DNA from: Paramoeba atlantica
Lineage: Eukaryota > Discosea
DNA: 64,000 nucleotides
Direction of reading: 5' to 3'
NCBI GenBank assembly: GCA_977017575.1
Contig: CDRNVI010000072.1
Span: 1-64,000 of the forward strand
The notes below the pieces were generated by a model. It saw only the letters and a list, made by a program, of their open reading frames with translations. It searched no databases and was not told where the DNA came from. Made by a program: the position numbers and the translations under genes. Of the stretch, positions 50,329-61,828 are shown one piece after another (position 1 is the stretch's first letter; every line of letters begins with the position of its first letter).

Positions 50329-50973
50329 ACAGAGATATGAGCGAGGACCGAAGACCTTTTTTTTGATTTGGAGGACCCAAGAACTTTCCATTTCCGCCGG
50401 ATGTTGTAGGACAAGTGATGGCCATGATATGAAAAAGCGTCTAATGTCGGATTCAATTGTACTCATTTTTCAAAAACACGTCTTTTTCTTTGCTTTTGCA
50501 AAATAGAATATTTTCTCGGTCTCTTCTTGTGCGTCCTCTGTCATGTACATGTGCGGACCTGAGTTGAATTTTAAAGTGAAAGCATGATGGGACACACCAA
50601 AAATTTTTGAAGATTTTTTGCTTTGTGACCGAAAAGAATGTCCTTACGATCACGAGGGTTGGAAAGTTCGTGACTCTGTTTCTAGTATTTGTTGGAGGCG
50701 ATGTAAGCACGTAAGTTTTAGAAAAAGATTGTCTCGACTACTGTGCCCCCCTAGTTATCTGTAACACGTCACCCCCCTAGTTATCTATCACTTTTTGGAA
50801 CTTCGATTTTTTTTTTCGTCGACCTCATAAAATGAAACTTACATTTTTTCTTTTTGTGTTTCAAGCCAATGGTCGTGCGTGGTGCTATTATAAACCGTTT
50901 CTGTAATTCCATGTTCTGACTTTTTTTGTGACAGACACCCTCCCTAGGTATCTGTCGCACACTGATCCGCCTA

Positions 50974-53429
50974 CCGTTACCCCCCCCTTACTTAGCCCCC
51001 ACTTTTTGGCCCAAAACCCATACTTTGTGGTGAAGTAAGGGGGGGTGGGGGGGGGGAAGTAAGGGGGGTGGTGAAGTAAGGGGGTGGTGAAGTAAGGGGG
51101 GTGGTGAAGTAAGGGGGGATTATTAAGTTGTCAAGTTCCTCCAGTAAAATCCTTATCGCCCGTCATGCTCACTTCAGGGTTGAACGAAACTTTCTGTTTC
51201 ACGCTTGCCATAGTTCGGAAAGATCATTGACTTTATAAAATGAATTAAAAGATCATTGACTTCTACAGAAAGTAACTAACATCATGAAAATACGCTACGC
51301 CCAAATTTAGTTTCTAATGTGCCGGCTTAAATATATAAAATAATGACAGAAAATATGATACCTATAGAGGCTTTGCAAGGCACTAAGTAGAACCACAGAA
51401 AAACTTAGATACGACGAATATTAAAAACGGTGCTGTGGACGTAAAACGCTGGGGAAGGTGAGGTGCGCTAAGCCCCAACACTGCCGAAAATATATGCAGT
51501 GGCCCTGACCTGCGGCCATCGTTAGTGCTTTGCGCAGAAATTGTCACTCTCTTCCCCCTTTTCTTCAATTGCACACATGTGATGAAATTTCGTTAAACAC
51601 CCAGGTTCACTACACTCGCGTAGAGTTAAATTCACTCGCGTGCAACAATAACACTCCTGTACTGGGGTTGCGTTAAGCGCTGAGTTCCTGTTACGCGCTG
51701 ACTCTATCGCGGACTTCATGGCTTTCGCTGCGATTGTGGGACTAATTCGATTTTTTATAGGAACGCGCGTTGGCAGACGAGGGACCTGATTTGGTTCAAG
51801 AGATTCCTCGACAATGCTCAGTTGTGATACGCGTGAAGCGATGGCTGATGCATCCACCATCGATTCCGTGATAACGCTTGAGGAGAGTCTGAGCTCGGCT
51901 CTGGATTCTATGGGAATCTGTGCGAGATTTTTGGTAAGTGCTGGAACAAGCAACTTATTAAATTCGATTTCGTATTCTTCTGAATTCACTTTTGCCAGAG
52001 CCTGGGTGGCAAATTTTGTTATAAGACTTCGCGTCGGCCGGACAATTTCATGATGCGTCGACGCACGCCATGAGGCAAAACACTCCTTGTAGTACTTTTT
52101 AAAAGGCTGGTTGATGGCCATATCCATGAGCTGTCCTTTGGAAGTGCAACCTCCTGGAACGAATTGAACATCGATTTTTCTCTCACGAAAGAACAATAAT
52201 AATTCCGCTGTCCGATGAGCAGCGTACAGATCCAAAATAATAAGTGTCTTCCGCGGACGATACTTCATTCTGTCAAAGAATTCCGCTTCAGCCCATTTTT
52301 TAAATGACTCTGCTGTGTTCCACCCGCTTGTCGTTGTTGCCGTACAATTGTACTTTTCTGCCGCCCGTAGCACCTCTTTGGAAACCTTCCCAGAATCTGA
52401 ATGGGCTTCCCAAATTAAGTGCGGAGGAAACACCTTATGCTCCCACGTGCTTTCTGCATGTTGGTTCGTAACAGAGCGGCCCCAAAACCACGCAGTCAGT
52501 GTCTTCTTCTCCTTCCCTGTAGTTAAAACCTTTACACGCTTTGTCCCTTTAGTGTCGTATGTGATTTCATTGACGGGCTCCCACACAACACAGGTCTCAG
52601 ACCACAATTTCGCAGAGCTATCATATTCAAAAAGGCTTCTATACGCTCGTCCATGTCTTTTGGGACCATTTGGGTTGCTCCATTGACTCTTCGTCGCGAA
52701 ATATTGGCGAAGGTGCAAAAACGAATCCAAAATTTTTCTTTTCCTTTGTCGGTAAGGGAACAGAAGTGCTCTGAAATTACAGCAAAGTACCCCAACATTG
52801 TCGGTTTCGTGACTGCCGAAAGAGACTCGCGTAGCAAAAGCAGTTGCGTCAACCCTTTTTCATATAATTCTTTATTTGCTCGGGGGGGATGATACTGAAA
52901 CAATTTCCCGAAGCCAAGTTGAGTAAATTTATGCCAATCTTCTTTTTTCCGATAAACTCTATGAACCGTGCTTACCTCGACCTTGTAATCTCGGGCGGCC
53001 ACGCTTACAGACTTGCCGGCATCTATACTAGCACATAGGTTGTTTTTTTGCTGTATGGTAAGATCCACCCGAACCTTCCGCGGCTGCTCAGCAAGCTGGT
53101 TAGATGCATTCAATATTAATGTGGTGGATGGCGTAGCTGAAGTATCATCGGGGAAGGGCAGTACGGCAACAGTTTCGTGTGGCAACGGTGAGGATAGAGT
53201 CACTTGGCTCGCGTTAAAGAATAGAAGTGGTGGGGCCATCGTGTATTGAATAAATATTGAAATCAATGAAAATTTACAGTTTCTGACCTGGGTTAACTAT
53301 CATCACAGAGTAGGAATCGGGGGAAAATTCTGGCACCCCCCTTACTTCACCACATACGGAGTGGCTAAATGTGGTGAAGTAAGGGGGGAGGTGAAGTAAG
53401 GGGGGAGGTGAAGTAAAGGGGGGTAACGG
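50974..53429 (-). mobile_element. Pogo-type transposon with iterated inverted ends
   Basis: Ends CCGTTACCCCCCCTTACTT and complement, TA outside (50972-50973, 53430-53431). About five copies of GGTGAAGTAAGGGGG lie near the left end (51030-51120) and three near the right (53378-53420). It encodes its own transposase on the minus strand, so it is the likely autonomous member and shows that the TA rule here goes with a pogo enzyme. Confidence 0.8.
51522..53266 (-). pseudogene. Pogo-type transposase with C-terminal Cys/His finger
   Basis: The first open piece (53266-52532; start perhaps at 53239, MAPPLLF) has a helix-turn-helix (VRVDLTIQQKNNLCASIDAG, SVSVAARDYKVEVSTVHRVY). It overlaps, in another frame, a second piece (52730-51522) with TYDTKGTKRVKVLTTGKEKK, LIILDLYAAHRTAELLLFF (second Asp), FVPGGCTSKGQLMDMAINQP then FKKYY (third Asp), all DDE_1/pogo signatures. 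The C-terminus has CYCCTRVNLTLRECSEPGCL, then FHHMCAIEEKGEESDNFCAKH, a Cys/His-rich finger unusual for the family. The first Asp is not clear, and the frame change in 52532-52730 means either a frameshift or an unrecognised small intron. Confidence 0.85.
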
Positions 53430-53515
53430 TAGTTATCTGTCACACCCCTACCCCCCCTAGTTATCTGTCACCTTTTCGCGAAAAGTAGTGACAGATAAGT
53501 AGGGGTGGTACAGTA

Positions 53516-54062
53516 CTTCCTTACTTTCATTCAGATGTGCGCAAACCGTCCCACAAATTTTAGTTTTGGGTACTTGTAGTACACAAGTACATAAAAATTA
53601 GTCATCCAGTGCCATCCGCTGCCATCCAGTGCCATCCAAATCTTCATAGTGTCCATTTATACCCATGATGATCGGGATACCGAACACCATGATCCTCTGT
53701 ACAAAACTTTGTGCAATAAAAATATTCGTGACTTTTTATTACGCAACAATTTCAAATGTTGCACAACGTCAGGGCACCAAATCCGACATTTTCGTGTGCG
53801 CACATAAGATGTGCACATAATCCTACAGAACATAACCGGTGTTGAATGCGATCCTATCCGCACTACTCTTGCGACAGCTAAGGACCCCTTTGGGTCCGCA
53901 AATTACTTTTACGCATTTTTTATTCATACAGGGTGATCAGCTAACTCTGGCGGGGGTCTAAGATTTGTGAACGTGTTTAACAATTTGCGATTTTTTTTGC
54001 TTCATTTCCTTTGCTCATTTATGCCACAAAGACAGGTGCATTCACGTTTTTCGTAAACCCCA
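53516..54062. repeat. Degenerate fold-back body and short repeats, no gene
   Basis: 53602-53640 holds CCATCCAGTG repeats; 53745-53935 matches the AAATCCGACATT..CCTACAGAAC..AATGCGA..GACCCC order of the fold-back body in drifted form. Confidence 0.55.
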
Positions 54063-57000
54063 TCGTCTTTGGTAAGACCATCGTTTTTAGTAATTATCGT
54101 TTTTGGTAAGACTATTGCTTTTGGTAAGACCATCGCTTTGGTAAAACCATCGTCTTTTGCAGGAATATCATCTTTTGTAAGACCATCGCTTTTGGTAGGA
54201 CCATCACTTTTTATAAGAGCATCCTTTTTGGTACGCCCATCGTTTTTGGTAAGACCATCGTTTTTGGTAAGACCATCGCTTTTGGTAAACCATCGTTTTT
54301 GGTAAGATCATCGCTTTTGGTAAGACCATCGTTTTTGGTAAGACCATCGTTTTTTGTAAGCCCATCGTTTTTTGCAAGACCATCGTTTTTGGTAACACCA
54401 TCGTTTTTTGTAAGATCATCGCTTTTGGTAAACCATCGTTTTTGGTAAGACCATCGTTTTTGGCAAGACCATCGGTTTTGGTAAGACCATCGTTTTTGGT
54501 AAACCATAGTTTTTGATAAGACCATCGTTTTTGGTAAACCATCGTTTTTGATAAGACCATCGTTTTTGGTAAGACCATCGTTTTTGGTAAGACCATCGTT
54601 CTTGGTAACACCATCGTTTTTTGTAAGACCATCGTTTTTTGTAAGACCATCGTTTTTGGTAAGACCATCGTTTTTAGTAAGCATCGTTTTTGTTAAGACC
54701 ATTCCTTTTGGTAACACCATCGTTTTTGGTAAGATCATCGCTTTTGGTAAACCATCGTTTTTGGTAAGATCATCGGTTTTGGTAAGACCATCGTTTTTGG
54801 TAAGACCATCGTTTTTCGTAAGCCCATCGTTTTTTGCAAGACCATCGTTTTTGGTAACACCATCGTTTTTTGTAAGACCATCGTTTTTGGTAACACCATC
54901 GTTTTTTGTAAGACCATCGTTTTTGGTAAACCATCGTTTTTGGTAAGACCATCGTTTTTTGTAAGACCATCGCTTTTGGTAAACCATCGTTTTTGGTAAG
55001 ATCATCGCTTTTGGTAAGACCATCGTTCTTGGTAAGACCATCGTTTTTCGTAAGCCCATCGTTTTTTGCAAGACCATCGTTTTTGGTAACACCATCGTTT
55101 TTTGTAAGACCATCGTTTTTTGCAAGACCATCGTTTTTGGTAACACCATCGTTTTTTGTAAGACCATCGTTTTTGGTAACACCATCGTTTTTTGTAAGAC
55201 CATCGTTTTTGGTAAACCATCGTTTTTGGTAAGACCATCGTTTTTGGCAAGACCATCGGTTTTGGTAAGACCATCGTTTTTGGTAAACCATAGTTTTTGA
55301 TAAGACCATCGTTTTTGGTAAACCATCGTTTTTGATAAGACCATCGTTTTTGGTAAGACCATCGTTTTTGGTAAGACCATCGTTCTTGGTAACACCATCG
55401 TTTTTTGTAAGACCATCGTTTTTTGTAAGACCATCGTTTTTGGTAAGACCATCGTTTTTAGTAAGCATCGTTTTTGGTAAGACCATCGTTTTTAGTAAGG
55501 ATCGTTTTTGTTAAGACCATTCCTTTTGGTAACACCATCGTTTTTGGTAAGACCATCGTTTTTGGTAAGATCATCGTTTTTGGTAACACCATCGTTTTTG
55601 GTAAGACCATCGTTTTTTGTAAGACCATCGTTTTTGGTAAGACCATCGTTTTAATAAGCATCGTTTTTGGTAAGACCATCGTTTTTGGTAAACCATCGTT
55701 TTTCGTAAGACCATCGTTTTTGGTAAGACCATCGCTTTTGGTAAACCATCGTTTTTGGTAAGATCATCGCTTTTGGTAAGACCATCGTTTTTGGTAAGAC
55801 CATCGTTTTTCGTAAGCCCATCGTTTTTTGCAAGACCATCGTTTTTGGTAACACCATCGTTTTTTGTAAGACCATCGTTTTGGGTAACACCATCGTTTTT
55901 GGTGAGACCATCGTTTTTTGTAAGACCATCGCTTTTGGTAAATCATCGTTTTTGGTAAGATCATCGCTTTTGGTAAGACCATCGTTTTTGGTAAGACCAT
56001 CGTTTTTCGTAAGCCCATCGTTTTTTGCAAGACCATCGTTTTTGGTAACACCATCGTTTTTTGTAAGACCATCGTTTTGGGTAACACCATCGTTTTTTGT
56101 AAGACCATCGTTTTTGGCAAGACCATCGGTTTTGGTAAGACCATCGTTTTTGGTAAACCATAGTTTTTGATAAGACCATCGTTTTTGGTAAACCATGGTT
56201 TTTGATAAGACCATCGTTTTTGGTAAGACCATCGTTTTTGGTAAGACCATCGTTTTTGGTAACACCATCGTTTTTGGTAAGACCATCGTTTTTGGTAAGA
56301 CCATCGTTTTAATAAGCATCGTTTTTGGTAAGACCATTCCTTTTGGTAACACCATCGTTTTTGGTAAGACCATCGTTTTTGGCAAGACCATCGTTTTTGG
56401 TAAGACCATCGTTTTTGGTAACACCATCGTTTTTTGTAAGACCATCGTTTTTGGTAAACCATCGTTTTTGGTAAGACCATCGTTTTTGGCAAGACCATCG
56501 GTTTTGGTAAGACCATCGTTTTTGGTAAGACCATCGTTTTTGGTAACACCATCGTTTTTGGTAAGACCATCGTTTTTGGTAAGACCATCGTTTTAATAAG
56601 CATCGTTTTTGGTAAGACCATTCCTTTTGGTAACACCATCGTTTTTGGTAAGACCATCGTTTTTGGCAAGACCATCGTTTTTGGTAAGACCATCGTTTTT
56701 GGTAAACCATAGTTTTTGATAAGACCATCGTTTTTGGTAAACCATCGTTTTTGATAAGACCATCGTTTTTGGTAAGACCATCGTTTTTGGTAAGACCATC
56801 GTTCTTGGTAACACCATCGTTTTTTGTAAGACCATCGTTTTTTGTAAGACCATCGTTTTTGGTAAGACCATCGTTTTTAGTAAGCATCGTTTTTGGTAAG
56901 ACCATCGTTTTTAGTAAGGATCGTTTTTGTTAAGACCATTCCTTTTGGTAACACCATCGTTTTTGGTAAGACCATCGTTTTTGGTAAGATCATCGTTTTT

Positions 57001-60000
57001 GGTAACACCATCGTTTTTGGTAAGACCATCGTTTTTTGTAAGACCATCGTTTTTGGTAAGACCATCGTTTTTGGTAAGACCATCGTTTTAATAAGCATCG
57101 TTTTTGGTAAGACCATCGTTTTTGGTAAACCATCGTTTTTCGTAAGACCATCGTTTTTTGTAAGACCATCGCTTTTGGTAAACCATCGTTTTTGGTAAGA
57201 TCATCGCTTTTGGTAAGACCATCGTTTTTGGTAAGACCATCGTTTTTGGTAACACCATCGTTTTTTGTAAGACCATCGTTTTTGGTAAACCATCGCTTTT
57301 GGTAAACCATCGTTTTTGGTAAGATCATCGCTTTTGGTAAGACCATCGTTTTTGGTAAGACCATCGTTTTTCGTAAGCCCATCGTTTTTTGCAAGACCAT
57401 CGTTTTTGGTAACACCATCGTTTTTTGTAAGACCATCGTTTTGGGTAACACCATCGTTTTTGGTGAGACCATCGTTTTTTGTAAGACCATCGCTTTTGGT
57501 AAATCATCGTTTTTGGTAAGATCATCGCTTTTGGTAAGACCATCGTTTTTGGTAAGACCATCGTTTTTCGTAAGCCCATCGTTTTTTGCAAGACCATCGT
57601 TTTTGGTAACACCATCGTTTTTTGTAAGACCATCGTTTTGGGTAACACCATCGTTTTTTGTAAGACCATCGTTTTTGGCAAGACCATCGGTTTTGGTAAG
57701 ACCATCGTTTTTGGTAAACCATAGTTTTTGATAAGACCATCGTTTTTGGTAAACCATGGTTTTTGATAAGACCATCGTTTTTGGTAAGACCATCGTTTTT
57801 GGTAAGACCATCGTTTTTGGTAACACCATCGTTTTTGGTAAGACCATCGTTTTTGGTAAGACCATCGTTTTAATAAGCATCGTTTTTGGTAAGACCATTC
57901 CTTTTGGTAACACCATCGTTTTTGGTAAGACCATCGTTTTTGGCAAGACCATCGGTTTTGGTAAGACCATCGTTTTTGGTAAACCATAGTTTTTGATAAG
58001 ACCATCGTTTTTGGTAAACCATCGTTTTTGATAAGACCATCGTTTTTGGTAAGACCATCGTTTTTGGTAAGACCATCGTTCTTGGTAACACCATCGTTTT
58101 TTGTAAGACCATCGTTTTTTGTAAGACCATCGTTTTTGGTAACACCATCGTTTTTAGTAAGCATCGTTTTTGGTAAGACCATCGTTTTTAGTAAGGATCG
58201 TTTTTGTTAAGACCATTCCTTTTGGTAACACCATCGTTTTTGGTAAGACCATCGTTTTTGGTAAGATGATCGTTTTTGGTAACACCATCGTTTTTGGTAA
58301 GACCATCGTTTTTTGTAAGACCATCGTTTTTGGTAAGACCATCGTTTTAATAAGCATCGTTTTTGGTAAGACCATCGTTTTTGGTAAACCATCGTTTTTC
58401 GTAAGACCATCGTTTTTTGTAAGACCATCGCTTTTGGTAAACCATCGTTTTTGGTAAGATCATCGCTTTTGGTAAGACCATCGTTTTTGGTAAGACCATC
58501 GTTTTTGGTAACACCATCGTTTTTTGTAAGACCATCGTTTTTGGTAAACCATCGTTTTTGGTAAGACCATCGTTTTTGGCAAGACCATCGGTTTTGGTAA
58601 GACCATCGTTTTTGGTAAACCATAGTTTTTGATAAAACCATCGTTTTTGGTAAACCATCGTTTTTGATAAGACCATCGTTTTTGGTAAGACCATCGTTTT
58701 TGGTAAGACCATCGTTTTTGGTAACACCATCGTTTTTTGTAAGACCATCGTTTTTGGTAAACCATCGTTTTTGGTAAGACCATCGTTTTTGGCAAGACCA
58801 TCGGTTTTGGTAAGACCATCGTTTTTGGTAAACCATAGTTTTTGATAAGACCATCGTTTTTGGTAAACCATCGTTTTTGGTAAGATCATCGCTTTTGTTA
58901 AGACCATCGCTTTTGGTAAGATCATCGCTTTTTGAAAGACTGTTTTTTGTAAGACCATCGTTTTTAGTAAGCCATCGTTTCTGGTGATATCATCGTTTTT
59001 GGTACGCCCATCGCTTTTGGCAAGATCATCGTTTTTGATAGGACTATTGCTTTTCGTAAGACCATCGTTTTTGGTAAGACCATCGTTTTTGGCAAGATCA
59101 TCGTTTTTGGTACGATCATCCTTTTTGGTAAGACTATTGCTTTTGGTAAGCCATCGTTATTCGTACTATCATCGTTTTTGGTAAGACCATCGCTTTTGGT
59201 AAGATCATCGCTTTTTGTAAGACCGTTTTTTGTAAGACCATCGTTTTTCGTAAGCCCATCGTTTTTTGCAAGACCATCGTTTTTGGCAAGACCATCGTTT
59301 TTGGTAACACCATCGTTTTTTGCAAGACCATCGTTTTTGGTAAGACCATCGTTTTTAGTAGGCATGGGTTTTGGTAAGACTATTGCTTTTGGTAAGACCA
59401 TCGTTTTTGGTAGGACGATCGTTTTTGGTAAGGCCATCGTTTTTGGTAAGACCATCGTTTTTTGTAACACCATCGTTTTTTGTAGGACCATCGTTTTCAG
59501 TAAGCATCGTTTTTGGTAAGACCATTGCCGTTGGGAAGCCATCGTTTTTGGTAAAGACATTGCTTTTGTGAAGCCATCGTTTCTGGTGCTATCATCGCTT
59601 TTGGCAAGATCATCGTTTTTGGTACGATCATCGTTTTTGGTAAGACTTTTGCTTTTCGTAAGCCATCGTTTTTGGTACTATCATCCTTTTTGGTAAGACC
59701 ATCGTTTGTGGTAAGAACATCCTTTTTGGTAAGACCATCGTTTTTGATAAGACCATCTTTTTTTGTAAGACTAACACCATCTTTTGTAAGACCATCGTTT
59801 TTGGTAGGACCATCGCTTTTTATATGAGCATCGTTTTTGGTACGACCATCGTTTTTGGTAACACCATCGTTTTTTGTAAGACCATCGTTTTTGGTAAACC
59901 ACCGTTTTTGGTACTATCATCCTTTTTGGTAAGACCATCGTTTTTGGTAAAACCATCGTTTTTGGTAAGACCATCGTTTTTGGTAAACCATCGTTTTTTG

Positions 60001-60415
60001 CAAGACCATCGTTTTTGGTAAGACCATCGTTTTTGGTAACACCAATCTTTTTTTGTAAGGGCATCGTTTTTGGTAAACCACCGTTTTTGGTACTATCATC
60101 CTTTTTGATAAGACCATTGTTTTTGGTAAACCATAGTTTTTGGTAAGACCATCGTTTTTGGTAAAACCATCGTTTTTGGTAAGACCATCGTTTTTGGTAA
60201 GCCCATCGTTTTTGGTAAACCATAGTTTTTGGTAAGACCATCGTTTTTGGTAAAACCATCGTTTTTGGTAAGACCATCGTTTTTGGTAAGCCCATCGTTT
60301 TTGGTAAGACAATCGTTTTTGGTAAAACCAACGCTTTTTATAAGACCATCGTTTTTGGTAAGACCATTGCTGTTGAGAAGCCATCGTTTTTCGTAACATC
60401 ATCTTTTTTGGTAGG
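54063..60415 (+). repeat. 6.3 kb minisatellite, 18-bp unit GGTAAGACCATCGTTTTT
   Basis: Roughly 350 units. Common variants are GGTAACACCATCG, GGTAAGATCATCG, GGCAAGACCATCG, the 17-bp GGTAAACCATCGTTTTT and shorter AATAAGCATCG forms. Homogeneous in the middle and more degenerate at both ends. Higher-order copies exist: 55730-56330 recurs 1561 bp later, and a block at 55332-55680 recurs 1419 and 2696 bp later. Because 18 is a multiple of three and the unit lacks stops on the minus strand, long frames (hexapeptides MVLPKT, GLTKND, WSYQKR) appear; frequent 17-bp variants shift them, so I treat the tract as non-coding. Confidence 0.95.
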
Positions 60416-60441
60416 CCGCTGTGAACACACAATCGACGGAA

Positions 60442-60504
60442 GCGTCCATACCCAAGTGGTTAAGGGGCCTGACTTGAAATCAGGTGTGTTCTCACGCGCA
60501 GGTT
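60442..60504 (+). pseudogene. Truncated tRNA-Ser (TGA)
   Basis: Identical to the genes at 61748 and 63225 up to the T-arm (GCAGGTT), then breaks off into GACGCGTAGGATGTG; a second piece CTCACGCGCAGGATG follows at 60521-60535. The 3' half of the T-arm and the acceptor are missing, so it cannot form a tRNA. First, partial unit of the tandem array. Confidence 0.85.
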
Positions 60505-61747
60505 GACGCGTAGGATGTGTTCTCACGCGCAGGATGAAAGTCACGCTCAGGAAAAGTGTACCGCTTTTTAGAGCATCCTATCTCAAAATTCAAAATGACG
60601 TCAGATTTACCTCTTTCCGCCTGCACGGTGAAGGGGCGTTTTCAAAAATCTCTGGACGCGACGTTTGCATGACTTCCGTGCATGGCGTGCGTCGATTGCG
60701 AAACGCCGAACCAGCAAGCTACATCTCCTGAGTGGTCGTGCTTCGAGCGATATTTTCTGTAGAGATAGAGTTTTTCCGTTAGTGAGTATGATTGCGAATC
60801 AAAACGTGGGTTTCGCCAGTCCACTTTTTGTCCGTTCTTCCCTGAACCAAATCTTAAAAAATTTTAACCCTTTCTACTTGATGAGTGTTCTGAGCGCTCG
60901 TGGTTTGCTCTGATATTTGCTTTGGGCACTATTTTCACATGATTTCACTGATACTATAAGCCTTCCCCTCTTCTAACGCAAGAATTTGTTGTCATCGGAC
61001 ATTATTTTAGTCAAACCAATGCTTGATTGCACAAGCTTCCTGCATCTCAAGGGGGGGTGGTTGTATTTCTCTATACTTCTTTTACATTTCACCTGCTCTT
61101 CCAAGCAACAGAATCGCAGGGCGCGCGCGTACTGTAATAGTGTGGTGGAAAAACGTCGGTTTCACACGAAACTCGCATCCACCGTGCGACCCCATTCCGT
61201 GGAGAATGATCTTTGTCTTCTTCGATACCACTGATTCCGTTAGATGCACAGGGCGTGATTTCACGTGCATCGAACAATTCCGCTAGATGTTTTACTTGGG
61301 GCAAGGCAGGGCAGCACATGAACAATGAAAACAGGACGCACAATGGCGCGGAAAACCTTCCACGTGACACCTTCCGAAACACGTTCTGCACAATCCAGGT
61401 ATAAAACAACGAATTTCTTCGCCCGGCCGTTGCAAAGACCCACCCCTTCCCGATAGATTTCGTAGCTCTGTTCAAAACGTGAACGCATCGTGCTCAACCT
61501 CTCTTCCCGACTATGTCATCGCCAAAATTATATGTGTCACTTCTTGGTCGTTCGCACGGGCACACTCAAACCACCATTGCATTCATCAATGCGACCTACG
61601 GTGGTGGATGTCGCCTTGCTTGGGGGGGGGGGGGGGCTGTAAGGATCGTTCAGCGAGGGAAATCGTGGAGTTTCCATTATGACATGAAAAAGCAAGGTAA
61701 AGTGCACCGCTATGAACGCACAAAACTCGAGACACACCACGACGGAA

Positions 61748-61828
61748 GCGTCCATACCCAAGTGGTTAAGGGGCCTGACTTGAAATCAGGTGTGTTCTCA
61801 CGCGCAGGTTCGAACCCTGCTGGGCGCG
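61748..61828 (+). tRNA. tRNA-Ser (TGA), array copy
   Basis: 81 nt class II tRNA: acceptor GCGTCCA/TGGGCGC with one G-U pair, anticodon loop CTTGAAA (TGA), long variable arm (TGTGTTCTCACGCG), T-loop GGTTCGAACCC, discriminator G, then TTTTT as pol III terminator. No intron, no CCA. Confidence 0.95.

Larger units (their letters stand above)
50741..53513. mobile_element. Outer TA-flanked element hosting a second pogo-type transposon
   Basis: Ends CTGTGCCCCCCTAGTTATCT and near-complement, TA outside (50739-50740, 53514-53515). Units of about 20 bp (CCCCCCTAGTTATCTGTCAC) repeat at both ends. Nearly all of its interior is taken up by the inner transposon 50974-53429, so the remaining own sequence is only about 0.3 kb. 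Confidence 0.75.

Noticed and set aside
54063-60415. CRISPR-like regular repeats
   Set aside because: Units are directly adjacent without unique spacers, and the host is eukaryotic.
54204-60432. Long open frames of hexapeptide repeats on both strands
   Set aside because: They follow from an 18-bp stop-free unit, occur in several frames at once, and are shifted by 17-bp units. No unique N- or C-terminal sequence is present.
60870-60915. TTGATGAGTGTTCTGAGC as a box C/D snoRNA
   Set aside because: The C-like and D-like boxes are only five bases apart and no terminal stem is seen.
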